Both the position numbers and the translations under genes were made by a program. A stretch of 53,958 bases of DNA. Origin: Brevundimonas sp. Its GTDB lineage: Bacteria > Pseudomonadota > Alphaproteobacteria > Caulobacterales > Caulobacteraceae. The notes under the pieces were generated by a model. That model was not told where the DNA came from, ran no database searches, and worked only from the letters and a program-made list of their open reading frames with translations. This document shows positions 17,564 through 26,410 of this stretch, in pieces (position 1 is the stretch's first letter; each line of letters opens with the position of its first letter). The stretch lies in NCBI RefSeq assembly GCF_030682035.1, contig NZ_JAUXQZ010000018.1, forward strand, positions 1-53,958, given 5' to 3'.

Positions 17564-18842
17564 GACGCCCGTCACGTCCGAAATGCGCGCCGACCGCCTG
17601 CGCGCAGGGCTCAAGCGCCGCTACGCCCGCGAGGGCCGGTTCAGGCTTTACGGTCTGCTGGCCATCGGCGTGGCCGTCGGCTTCCTGCTGCTGCTGCTCG
17701 GCCGGATCATCGAACAGGGCCACACGGCCTTCTACACCCACACCGTCACCGTGCCGGTTTATATGGATCCCGCCCGGGTCAACCGAGCCTATCCGCAAGG
17801 CACGAATTTCGAACTGTTGGTCGCCGAGCAGCAACTGGCGCGCATGGGCATCGCCGACGATGCCGAGGGAACAAAGGCCGCCGCCATGCGCAGCCTGTTC
17901 TCATCCGAACTCAAGTTCGCCGCCGCCGCCCGCATCCAGAACAGTCCTGGCCTGATCGGCCAGACCGTGCCGATCGCAGCGCCGCTGTCCGACGACGCCG
18001 ACCTGTATTTCAAGCACGAGATTTCGCGCGACACCCCCGCCGACCAGCGCCGCCTCAGCGACGAACAGATCGGCTGGCTGGACCGGATGAAGGCCTCGGG
18101 CCAGGTCGCCGCCCATTTCAACAGCGGCCTGTTCACCAAGGGCGACTCCACGGAACCGGAACTGGCCGGGGTGCTCGGCGCCGTGGTCGGCTCGGCCCTG
18201 ATGCTGCTGGTCACCGCCTTCATCGCCATTCCGCTGGGCGTCGGCGCGGCCCTCTATCTGGAAGAATTTGCGCCTCGCGGCCGGATCACCGACCTGATTG
18301 AGGTCAATATCAACAACCTCGCCGCCGTGCCCTCGATCATCTACGGCCTGCTGGGGCTCGCCCTGTTCATCAACTGGATGCACCTGCCGCGCGCCAGCCC
18401 GCTGGTTGGCGGTCTGGTCCTGGCCCTGATGGCCCTGCCGACCATCATCATCGCCACCCGCTCTTCGCTGAAGGCGGTGCCGCCCTCGATCCGCGAGGCC
18501 GCTCTGGCCATGGGCGCGTCCAAGACCCAGACGGTGTTTCAGCACACCCTGCCGCTGGCCATGCCCGGCGTCATGACCGGCGCCATCATTTCCATGGCGC
18601 ATGCGCTGGGCGAGACGGCGCCGCTGCTGCTGATCGGCATGGTCAGCTTCATCCCCGGCATCCCCGCCTCGTTCGGCGAGCCGACCGGCGCCCTGCCCTC
18701 GCTGGTCTACATCTGGGAGAACGCCTCCGAGCGGGCCTTCCACGAACGGACGGCCGCGGCCATCCTCGTCCTCCTCGCCTTCATGATCGTCATGAATGCC
18801 GCCGCCATCTTCATGCGCCGGCGTTTCGAACGCCGGTGGTAA
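17556..18842 (+). CDS. pstA: Phosphate ABC transporter permease PstA
   Basis: Partner permease of PstC. At 428 residues it is longer than the usual about 290; the extra is an extracytoplasmic domain between the first helix (residues about 30-50) and the transport core that begins near residue 205 (LGAVVGSALMLLVTAFIAIPLG). The cytoplasmic coupling loop SIREAALAMGASKTQTVFQHTLP is intact. The start overlaps pstC by 8 bases, consistent with coupled translation. Extended PstC and PstA together may form an outer cap specific to this lineage. Confidence 0.95.
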   Translation: MTETPVTSEMRADRLRAGLKRRYAREGRFRLYGLLAIGVAVGFLLLLLGRIIEQGHTAFYTHTVTVPVYMDPARVNRAYPQGTNFELLVAEQQLARMGIADDAEGTKAAAMRSLFSSELKFAAAARIQNSPGLIGQTVPIAAPLSDDADLYFKHEISRDTPADQRRLSDEQIGWLDRMKASGQVAAHFNSGLFTKGDSTEPELAGVLGAVVGSALMLLVTAFIAIPLGVGAALYLEEFAPRGRITDLIEVNINNLAAVPSIIYGLLGLALFINWMHLPRASPLVGGLVLALMALPTIIIATRSSLKAVPPSIREAALAMGASKTQTVFQHTLPLAMPGVMTGAIISMAHALGETAPLLLIGMVSFIPGIPASFGEPTGALPSLVYIWENASERAFHERTAAAILVLLAFMIVMNAAAIFMRRRFERRW

Positions 18843-18848
18843 GCTGAA

Positions 18849-19715
18849 ATGAAGTTCAATCTCTTTCGTGCCGCGGACGGAACCGAAGGCGGCGGCTCAC
18901 CTGCAGGTCCGCCCGTGATCGCCGCCCCGCCTGTCGTGCACAGTTCCGCGCCTATGGGACCAACCAAGATCGCGGCGCGCGACGTCTCGGTTTTCTACAG
19001 CGGCAAACAGGCGCTGTATGACGTCACCCTCGACATCCCGGACAAGACCGTCATCGCCCTGATCGGCCCTTCAGGCTGCGGCAAGTCGACCTTCCTGCGG
19101 ACCATGAACCGCATGAACGACACCATTCCGGGCTGCAAGGTCACGGGCCGCATCGAGATGGACGGCGAGGACATCAACGCCAGGTCCGTCGATCCTGTCC
19201 TGCTGCGCGCCCGTGTCGGCATGGTGTTCCAGAAGCCCAACCCCTTCCCCAAAACGATCTTCGAGAACGTCGCCTACGGGCCGCGTATCCATGGCCTGGC
19301 CGCCTCGAAATCCGAACTGGAAGGCGTGGTCGAGGCCTCGCTGAAGCGCGCCGGCCTGTGGGAAGAGGTCGCCGACCGCCTCCACTCGCCCGGCACAGGC
19401 CTGTCCGGCGGCCAGCAGCAGCGGCTGGTCATCGCCCGCGCCATCGCCGTCGAGCCCGAAGTCATCCTGATGGATGAACCCTGCTCGGCCCTGGACCCCA
19501 TTGCGACGGCCCGGATCGAGGAACTGATCGACGAACTGCGGGAACGCTACTGCATCGTCATCGTCACCCATTCCATGGCCCAGGCCGCCCGGGTCAGCCA
19601 GCGCACCGCCTTCTTCCACATGGGGCGGCTGGTCGAGACCGGCGACACCGAAGACATCTTCACCAATCCTCGCGAGCGGCGCACGCTCGACTACATCACC
19701 GGCCGTTTCGGCTAG
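18849..19715 (+). CDS. pstB: Phosphate ABC transporter ATP-binding protein
   Basis: ATPase of the Pst importer. Motifs: Walker [10 protein letters not shown], the PstB-typical RTMNRMND, signature LSGGQQQR, Walker [14 protein letters not shown] and H-loop [12 protein letters not shown]. The 288-residue reading from ATG 18849 carries about 35 low-complexity residues before the conserved domain; an internal ATG near 18954 ([12 protein letters not shown]) would give the usual length. It follows pstA by 6 bases. Confidence 0.96.
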   Translation: MKFNLFRAADGTEGGGSPAGPPVIAAPPVVHSSAPMGPTKIAARDVSVFYSGKQALYDVTLDIPDKTVIALIGPSGCGKSTFLRTMNRMNDTIPGCKVTGRIEMDGEDINARSVDPVLLRARVGMVFQKPNPFPKTIFENVAYGPRIHGLAASKSELEGVVEASLKRAGLWEEVADRLHSPGTGLSGGQQQRLVIARAIAVEPEVILMDEPCSALDPIATARIEELIDELRERYCIVIVTHSMAQAARVSQRTAFFHMGRLVETGDTEDIFTNPRERRTLDYITGRFG

Positions 19716-19725
19716 GACCGCCCGC

Positions 19726-20448
19726 ATGCCCCAACACACCGTCAAGGCCTATGGCGACGAACTCAACCAGCTGACGGCCGAGGTCGCCCGAATGGGCGGT
19801 CTGGCCGAGGCCCAGGTCGCCGACGCCGTGGATTCCGTGGCCCGCCGCGACGTCGCCCTGGCTCGCGCCGTGGTTGACCGCGACGCCCGGCTTGACGCCA
19901 TGCACCGCGACATTGAGCGCAAGGCCATTCGCCTGATCGCCCTGCGCCAGCCGGTCGCCTCCGACCTGCGCCGCACCCTGGCCTCGATGAAGCTGGCGGT
20001 CGATCTGGAGCGCACGGGCGACCTGGCCAAGAACATCGCCAAGCGCGGCCTGATCCTCGCCGAGGGTGAGCCCATGCAGCCTCTGACCCGCTCGATCGAG
20101 CGGATGGGCAAGCTGGTTTCCATGCGGCTGCGCGACGTGCTGGACGCCTACGCCGCCGCCGAGATCGACCGGGCCATCGCCGTCTGGAACACCGACGACG
20201 AGGTCGATGAGCACTACAACGCCCTGTTCCGCGAATTGCTGACCTACATGATGGGCGATCCGCGCACGATCACCGCCGGCACCCATCTTCTGTTCATGGC
20301 CAAGAACCTCGAGCGGATCGGCGACCACGCCACCAATATCGCCGAAACCATCTACTACGAGATCACCGGCCAGGAGTTCGCGGGCGAGCGCCCGCGCTGG
20401 AACCCCGACGCCGCCGAAGCCGCCCCCGAACCGCTGTCGCCCGCCTGA
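19726..20448 (+). CDS. phoU: Phosphate signalling regulator PhoU
   Basis: PhoU links the Pst transporter to PhoR and keeps the regulon off when phosphate is plentiful. The 240-residue protein consists of two three-helix repeats; the first has the metal-binding-type DAMHRDIERKAIRLIALRQP and the second KNLERIGDHATNIAE. It is cytosolic and membrane-associated through PstC/PhoR. It lies 10 bases after pstB and 17 before phoB. Confidence 0.96.
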   Translation: MPQHTVKAYGDELNQLTAEVARMGGLAEAQVADAVDSVARRDVALARAVVDRDARLDAMHRDIERKAIRLIALRQPVASDLRRTLASMKLAVDLERTGDLAKNIAKRGLILAEGEPMQPLTRSIERMGKLVSMRLRDVLDAYAAAEIDRAIAVWNTDDEVDEHYNALFRELLTYMMGDPRTITAGTHLLFMAKNLERIGDHATNIAETIYYEITGQEFAGERPRWNPDAAEAAPEPLSPA

Positions 20449-20465
20449 AACCGGAGAATACGCCC

Positions 20466-21155
20466 GTGCAGCCCTATGTTCTGGTTATGGAAGACGAGGA
20501 CGCCCTGGCGACCCTCCTGTCCTACAACCTCGAAAAGGAAGGCTATCGCGTCGTCGTCGCCGCCGACGGCGAGGAGGGCATGCTGCAGATCGAGGAGCGT
20601 CTGCCCGATCTGGTGCTGCTCGACTGGATGCTGCCCAAACTGTCGGGGATCGAGGTCTGCCGCCGCATCCGCGGCAAGGCCGAGACCCGCAACATGCCGA
20701 TCATCATGCTGACCGCGCGGGGCGAGGAAAGCGATCGCATCCGCGGCCTGGACACCGGCGCCGACGACTATCTGACCAAGCCTTTCTCGATGTCGGAGCT
20801 GATCGCCCGCATCCGCGCCGTGCTGCGCCGTATCCGGCCCGGTCTGGCCGACGACCGGCTCAACCACGGCGACATCGTCATCGACCGCGTCGCCCACCGC
20901 GTCCGCCGCTCGGGCCAGGAGATCCACCTCGGCCCCACCGAATTCCGCCTGCTGGACCATCTGATGCAGCACCCCGGCCGGGTCTTCAGCCGCGAACAAC
21001 TGCTCGACGCCGTCTGGGGCAGCGACGTCTATGTCGAGGCCCGCACCGTCGACGTCCACGTCGGCCGCCTGCGCAAGGCCCTGAACGTCGAGGGCACGGT
21101 GAATCCGATCCGCACGGTAAGGTCGGCGGGGTATTCGCTGGACTTGGGGGGGTAA
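20466..21155 (+). CDS. phoB: Phosphate regulon response regulator
   Basis: A 229-residue OmpR/PhoB-type regulator with a GTG start. The receiver domain has acidic residues near the N-terminus (MEDEDA), the phospho-acceptor Asp53 in LLDWMLP, and the conserved Thr/Lys (MLTARGE, TKPFS). The C-terminal winged helix ends in the recognition helix region with YVEARTVDVHVGRLRKAL. It closes the phosphate cluster; a palindromic repeat begins 8 bases after its stop. Confidence 0.96.
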   Translation: MQPYVLVMEDEDALATLLSYNLEKEGYRVVVAADGEEGMLQIEERLPDLVLLDWMLPKLSGIEVCRRIRGKAETRNMPIIMLTARGEESDRIRGLDTGADDYLTKPFSMSELIARIRAVLRRIRPGLADDRLNHGDIVIDRVAHRVRRSGQEIHLGPTEFRLLDHLMQHPGRVFSREQLLDAVWGSDVYVEARTVDVHVGRLRKALNVEGTVNPIRTVRSAGYSLDLGG

Positions 21156-21162
21156 CCCCCCT

Positions 21163-21332
21163 GCTATCGTCATCCCGGCGAAGGCCGGGACCCAGCGGCG
21201 CCGCGACGGCGGCGAAACACCGTCATACGGTCCAAGGCTCGCTGTCCTGATCGCCTGCGCTTCCGACAGTGTCGCGCTCCCGCGCGCCGCTACGTCCCGG
21301 GGTTCGCTAGGCGCGCCCGGGATGACGATAGC
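21163..21332. repeat. Intergenic palindromic repeat, family A, copy 2
   Basis: About 170 bases bounded by a perfect 16-base inverted repeat: GCTATCGTCATCCCGG at 21163-21178 and CCGGGATGACGATAGC at 21317-21332. It is inverted relative to the copy after purK. It directly follows phoB, whose end also forms a G-run/C-run stem, so it may protect or end that transcript. Confidence 0.8.
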
Positions 21333-21381
21333 GGTGGGGACATGACTTTCCTTCGCGCGTGAGCCCGCTACGGTCGCATTG

Positions 21382-21861
21382 ATGCTGACCGATCCAGATA
21401 AGTCCGTCGAAATGGTGCTCAGAGGCAGGGGCGCGTCCCTGCGTCTCTCCATTGTGCGCTATCAATTTCCGCAGATCACCACCGACGAATATGACGCTAA
21501 CTGGCTGATTATTCAGGGTCATGCCTCCATCAACGATCGGTCGTGGACGTTTCGCGACCCGTCACTCACGACGTTCGAAGTCCGGCAACTGGCGAACTGG
21601 CTCGAAAGGTTGGAACGGGGAGAAAGTGCGGAGCCGCACTGCGATTTCATCGAACCGAACCTGCAGTTCGAGCGGACTTCCGATAAGGCTATCCGCGTCT
21701 CCTTTGCTCTGGAGAGCGCGCCGCCGTGGGCCAAGCCCGGCGAGTCATGGAGCGAGCATGGCTTCGAGGTGCTGATCGACAAGCACCTCAAGAACGCCGC
21801 CGGCCAGTTGCGTAGCCAACTCCAGGCGTTTCCGGAGCGTGGTGACCATAGTCCCGGCTAG
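21382..21861 (+). CDS. WapI-like / hypothetical protein
   Basis: A 159-residue cytosolic protein from ATG 21382. The phrases YQFPQI, DANWLIIQG and SWTFRDPSLTTFEVRQLANWL resemble what I recall of the WapI-type immunity family, beta-rich proteins that neutralise contact-dependent toxins. No toxin gene lies beside it, so it is either an orphan immunity gene or a house-keeping relative. The codon before the ATG, TTG at 21379, could also serve as start. Confidence 0.65.
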   Translation: MLTDPDKSVEMVLRGRGASLRLSIVRYQFPQITTDEYDANWLIIQGHASINDRSWTFRDPSLTTFEVRQLANWLERLERGESAEPHCDFIEPNLQFERTSDKAIRVSFALESAPPWAKPGESWSEHGFEVLIDKHLKNAAGQLRSQLQAFPERGDHSPG

Positions 21862-21922
21862 CCACCCTTCCCTCTTTCCCCGATCCCGCTAGGGTCCCCA
21901 CCTCAGTTCGAGGAGCCGTCCC

Positions 21923-23752
21923 ATGCGCCGTCGCACCTTCCTTTCGACCCTGCCCGCAGGTGCCCTGCTGGTCGGAACGACCGCCGCAACCGCCGCGCCC
22001 CCCCCGTCTCCGACCGCGCCTCGCCTCCGCCAGACCCCGCCCGCCGACCCTTACGCCGGCATCGGCCCCGGCAATCGCAACAGCGGCGTCCAGTTCGTCG
22101 GCCGCTCGACCGTCTGGGGCCAGCACGGCGCCGCCGCCACGGCCCATCCGCGCGCCACCCTGATCGGCATCGACACCCTGAGGCGCGGCGGCTCAGCCAT
22201 CGACGCGGCTATCGCCATCAACGCCGCCCTCGGCTTCCTCGAGCCCACCGCCAACGGCATCGGCGGCGACGCCTTCTGCATGATGTGGGACCCGGCCCAG
22301 CGAAAGGTCGTGGGCTTCAACGGCTCCGGGAACAGCCCCCGCGGCCTGTCGCTGGAGACGGCGCGGTCGAAGGCGGGCGCCGACGGCTACCTGCCGAAAT
22401 ACGGCGCCGTCACCGTCAACGTCCCTGGCACGGTCGACGCCTGGTGGAGCGCCCACCAGCGCTACGGCAAGCTGCCCTGGAAGGACGTGCTGCTGCCGGT
22501 CGCCGAGCTGTGCGAGGAGGGCGTGCCCATCCCCCAGCTGATCGCCTGGTATCTGCAGCGCAACATGGCCGGCTTCGACGCCTCGGCGGCGATCATCGAG
22601 GAGAACGACAACCGCAGGCGCGTCTACGCCCCCGGCGGCCGCACCCCCGCCGTCGGCGAGGTCTTCGCCAATCCGGACCTGGGCCGCACCTATCGCCTGA
22701 TCGCCGAGGGCGGTCGCGACGCCTTTTATGAGGGGCCAATCGCCGACCACATCGAACGCTATTTCCGCCGCATCGGCGGCTGGATGACCAGGGCCGATCT
22801 GACCCCCCATCGCACCGAATGGGTCGAGCCGATCCGCACCGACTATCGCGGGATCGACGTCTATGGCCTGGGCCCCAACACCCAGGGCCTGTCCACAAAC
22901 CAGATCCTCAACATCTGCGAAAACTTCGATCTCAAGGGCATGGGCTTCCAGTCCGCGGCCTCGATCCACCATCAGGCCGAGGCCAAGCGGCTGGCCTTCG
23001 AGGACCGGGCGAAATGGTTCGCCGACGACCGCTTCAGCCGCACTCCGGTCGAATGGCTGAACTCCAAGGCCTACGCCGCCGAACGCGCCGCTCTCATCCG
23101 CCCCGACCGGGTCATGGACCGCGCCTTCCCCGGCGACGCGCCGACGCAGGGCGACACCACCTATTTCAGCGTCGCCGACAAGGACGGTATGATGGTCAGC
23201 TGGATCCAGTCCAACTATCGCGGCATGGGCTCGGGCCTCGTCCCCGACGACGGCGAGCGGCCGCTGGGTTTCATGTTCCAGGACCGCGGCGAACTGTTCG
23301 CCCTGACCGACGGCCACCCCAACGTCTACGCCCCCGGCAAACGGCCCTTCCACACCATCATCCCCGGCTTCGCCTGCAAGGGCGGCGACCCCTGGATGGC
23401 CTTCGGCGTCATGGGCGGCGGCATGCAGCCGCAGGGCCAGGCCCAGATCATTATCAACATGATCGACTATGGCCTCGATCCGCAGGAGGCCGGGGACAGC
23501 CCCCGCTGGCAGCACGAGGGCTCGTCCGAACCCACCGGACAGCCGTCCGAAGGCGTCGGCGTGCTGTATCTGGAAACCGGGGTGCCGGCCGCGTCGAAGG
23601 CGCAACTCGCGGCCATGGGTTGGGTTCTCGGCGGCCCCAACGGCGGCTTCGGCGGCTATCAGAATGTGGTGCGACAGTCCAACGCGCGAGGTCCGTGGAC
23701 CTACGGCGCAGCGACCGAGATGCGGAAAGACGGGATCGCGCTGGCCTATTGA
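21923..23752 (+). CDS. Gamma-glutamyltransferase family protein, exported
   Basis: Ntn-hydrolase family that cleaves gamma-glutamyl bonds, for example in glutathione, and is split autocatalytically into two subunits. The 609-residue precursor begins MRRRTFLSTLPAGALL, resembling a twin-arginine or Sec signal with cleavage near residue 25. The large-subunit region has GGSAIDAAIAINAALGFLEP and NGIGGDAF. The likely nucleophile is Thr412 in GDTTYFSV, with a His-to-Tyr change compared with the TTH form. It acts in the periplasm. It is convergent with hslO. Confidence 0.9.
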   Translation: MRRRTFLSTLPAGALLVGTTAATAAPPPSPTAPRLRQTPPADPYAGIGPGNRNSGVQFVGRSTVWGQHGAAATAHPRATLIGIDTLRRGGSAIDAAIAINAALGFLEPTANGIGGDAFCMMWDPAQRKVVGFNGSGNSPRGLSLETARSKAGADGYLPKYGAVTVNVPGTVDAWWSAHQRYGKLPWKDVLLPVAELCEEGVPIPQLIAWYLQRNMAGFDASAAIIEENDNRRRVYAPGGRTPAVGEVFANPDLGRTYRLIAEGGRDAFYEGPIADHIERYFRRIGGWMTRADLTPHRTEWVEPIRTDYRGIDVYGLGPNTQGLSTNQILNICENFDLKGMGFQSAASIHHQAEAKRLAFEDRAKWFADDRFSRTPVEWLNSKAYAAERAALIRPDRVMDRAFPGDAPTQGDTTYFSVADKDGMMVSWIQSNYRGMGSGLVPDDGERPLGFMFQDRGELFALTDGHPNVYAPGKRPFHTIIPGFACKGGDPWMAFGVMGGGMQPQGQAQIIINMIDYGLDPQEAGDSPRWQHEGSSEPTGQPSEGVGVLYLETGVPAASKAQLAAMGWVLGGPNGGFGGYQNVVRQSNARGPWTYGAATEMRKDGIALAY

Positions 23753-23755
23753 GCC

Positions 23756-24679
23756 TCAGTCCGCCGTGATCTCTTCCGGCGCCAGCTCATAGACCGTCGC
23801 GCAATATTCGCAGGTCACCCGGATCTTCCCGTCCGCCTCAACCATCTCGGCCCGCTCTGCGGCGTCGAACGAAGTCAGCACCCCCGCGATCCGCTCGCGC
23901 GAACAGCGGCATTGCGCGACCAGCGCCCGGGCGTCCTCCAGCCGCACCCCGTCTTCGTGGAACAGGCGGAACAGCAGGGTCTCGGGCGTGATGGTCAGGT
24001 CCAGCAATTCGTCGTCGGCCAGGGTCTGGAACAGGGCCCGCGACCGGTCCCACGCCTCCTCGGTCGAACCGCGCGCGTCATCGCCCGCGATCAGCTGGAT
24101 CAGGGCCCCACCCGCGCGCCAGCCGACGCCGCGGTCGCCCACCACCGCGCCGACCGCCAGCCGCACCCTCGTCGGGATCTGCTCGGACTGCTGGAAATAG
24201 TGTTCGGCGGCCAGCGACAGGCTCTCGCCCTCAATCGGGGTGATGCCCTGCGTACGTTCGAAATCCGGCCCGCGGTCCAGCGTCATGACGAACACCCCCT
24301 CGCCCAGCAGCGAGCGGGCGCCCGGTCGGGCGAAGCCCTGCGACGCAGCCGCAACGGCCTCTTCGTCGAACCGGCAGTAGCCGCGCATATGGCCGTCGGT
24401 GTCGTAGTCGGCGACAACATAGCGCACCGGCCCGTCGCCCTGGGCCTGAACGATCAGCCGCCCCTCGAACTTCAGGCTGGAGCCGACCAGGGCCGCCAGC
24501 GCGCAGGCTTCGCCCAGCAAGGCCGCCACCGGCTCGGGATAGGCGTGGGCCGACAGGATGGCGTCGATGGTCTCTCCCAGCCGCACGATCCGGCCGCGCA
24601 CGGGCCAGCCCTCGATCTGGAAGGCGGCGGCCAGATCATCGGCGGGTGCGGCGGCGGCGTCATGCGCGTGATCGGTCAC
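23756..24679 (-). CDS. hslO: Redox-regulated chaperone Hsp33
   Basis: Hsp33 holds unfolding proteins during oxidative stress and is switched on by loss of zinc and disulfide formation. The 307-residue protein has the usual length, a central GVFVMTLDRG segment and the C-terminal zinc-binding cysteines as CRCS and, about 30 residues later, CEYC. It is cytosolic. It ends 3 bases after the stop of the convergent glutamyltransferase gene. Confidence 0.95.
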   Translation of the reverse strand: MTDHAHDAAAAPADDLAAAFQIEGWPVRGRIVRLGETIDAILSAHAYPEPVAALLGEACALAALVGSSLKFEGRLIVQAQGDGPVRYVVADYDTDGHMRGYCRFDEEAVAAASQGFARPGARSLLGEGVFVMTLDRGPDFERTQGITPIEGESLSLAAEHYFQQSEQIPTRVRLAVGAVVGDRGVGWRAGGALIQLIAGDDARGSTEEAWDRSRALFQTLADDELLDLTITPETLLFRLFHEDGVRLEDARALVAQCRCSRERIAGVLTSFDAAERAEMVEADGKIRVTCEYCATVYELAPEEITAD

Positions 24680-24830
24680 GGGCGATCCTCGGAAAGCGGC
24701 GAAACATCGGAAGCGCCGTCAGATAGGCGCACCGGTCGCGAATGGTAAGGCCTGCGTGCTACAGCAGGAACCGGCGGGGCCAAGGCCCCGTTCCAGCAGC
24801 CCGATCCGAACACACCGACCCGGCGGTTTC

Positions 24831-26237
24831 ATGACCAAAGCGACGCTCAAACCCCTGAACGAACAGGCCATCGTCATCACCGGCGCCACTTCGGGCATCG
24901 GCCTGGCGACGGCGCGCCGGGCGGCGCGGGCTGGAGCCTGCGTCTTCCTGATTGCGCGCGGTGAGAACGATCTCAAGGCCCTGACGGAGGAACTGCAGGC
25001 CACGGGCGCCCGCGCGGCCTGGGCGGTCGCCGACGTGGCCGACCACGCGGCGTTGTCCGAGGCGGCGGAAAAATGCGTGCGCCTGTTCGGCGGCTTCGAC
25101 ACCTGGGTCAATAACGCCGGCGTCTCCATCTACGGCGCTATCAGCGTGACCTCGCTCGACGACCAGCGGCGGCTGTTCGAGACCAACTACTGGGGGGTGG
25201 TCAACGGCTCGCTGGTGGCGGCGGCGCATCTGCGCAAACGCTATGGCGGCGGGGCCATCATCAATGTCGGCTCGATCCTGTCCGACGCGCCCTTGCCGAT
25301 CCAGGGCGTCTATTCGGCCTCCAAGCATGCGGTGAAGGGCTTCACCAATGCGCTGCGCATGGAGTTGATGCGCGAACAGGCCCCGATCACTGTCAGTCTG
25401 GTCAAGCCGGCGGCCGTCGACAGCCCCTACAGCAAGCACGCGCGCAATCTGACCGGCTACGCGACCCAGAACCCCCAGCCGGTCTATGCGACCCATGTCG
25501 TGGCCGACACCATCCTGTACTGCGCCAGCCATCCGATCCGCGAGATCACCGTCGGCGGCGGCGGTCGTCTGATCGCCAGCTTCTATTCCGTCCTGCCCGG
25601 TGTGGCGGAACCACTTTTCGCCCGGTTCGCTCCTTCCCTGATGCGGGACAGGGGTTCCGCCTATGAGCCGTACGAAGACGGGCTGTACGACCCGACCGAA
25701 GACGGCCTCACCGAAGAGGTTCACTATCCTATGGTCCGCCAGTTCTCCGCCCTCGCCGAAGTCCGCAAACATCCCGGGATCACCAGCGGCGTCCTCGCCG
25801 TGCTCGCCGGGGTGGGCATCGCCGCCCTGCTCCTGAACCAGCGTAGCGGCCCGACACGGTACGAGCGCCTGCGCAGCCGCATCGACCCGCGCGGCTGGAT
25901 CGACACCGGCGCCCTGCGGGACCGGTTCGGCGACCTCGCCGAGACGGTCCGCCATGGCCTGAGCGAGGCCGGCGAACGCGCCTCGGACCTGGGCGGCGAC
26001 GCCCGTCATCGGGGCGAACAGATCCTGCACGGCGCACGCCATTCCTCTCGCAAGGCCTTGAAGAAACACGGCAAGACGGCGAGACGCTACGCCCATGACG
26101 CGGGCGGCTATGCCCGGGAGCATGCGAAGGAAGGCGGCGCCCTGCTGGCCCTCGCCACCATCGCCGCCGCCATCGGCGCCGCCGCCCTGGATGTCCAACG
26201 CCCCGACAGCCGGATCCGCAGCTTGGGCAAATTCTAA
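24831..26237 (+). CDS. SDR family oxidoreductase with C-terminal membrane tail
   Basis: A 468-residue protein from ATG 24831. Residues 1 to about 260 are an SDR: TGATSGIG near 18-25, NNAG, a catalytic serine in NVGSI and YSASK near 161-165. After this, unlike ordinary SDRs, come a linker with EPYEDGLYDPTEDG, a membrane helix near residue 320 (GVLAVLAGVGIAALLL), a basic amphipathic stretch of about 90 residues rich in His/Arg/Lys, and a second helix near 437. The tail would anchor the enzyme to the membrane. Substrate is unknown; the basic stretch resembles late-embryogenesis-like or lipid-binding helices. Confidence 0.88.
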   Translation: MTKATLKPLNEQAIVITGATSGIGLATARRAARAGACVFLIARGENDLKALTEELQATGARAAWAVADVADHAALSEAAEKCVRLFGGFDTWVNNAGVSIYGAISVTSLDDQRRLFETNYWGVVNGSLVAAAHLRKRYGGGAIINVGSILSDAPLPIQGVYSASKHAVKGFTNALRMELMREQAPITVSLVKPAAVDSPYSKHARNLTGYATQNPQPVYATHVVADTILYCASHPIREITVGGGGRLIASFYSVLPGVAEPLFARFAPSLMRDRGSAYEPYEDGLYDPTEDGLTEEVHYPMVRQFSALAEVRKHPGITSGVLAVLAGVGIAALLLNQRSGPTRYERLRSRIDPRGWIDTGALRDRFGDLAETVRHGLSEAGERASDLGGDARHRGEQILHGARHSSRKALKKHGKTARRYAHDAGGYAREHAKEGGALLALATIAAAIGAAALDVQRPDSRIRSLGKF

Positions 26238-26410
26238 CGCCTGCCTCCGATTCAGACATAGCGCCCTGCCAATGTAGTGGCCGGTCGTCCTTCGCAGGGC
26301 GGCCGGCGATTTCGTCTGGACGGAGTGAACGCAGTGAACAGAGCGGGCGCAGTGGACGCGAACCCTCCCTCCCCATTGCTGCAACTGCGAAGGTGAGCCA
26401 AGGTCCGGGC

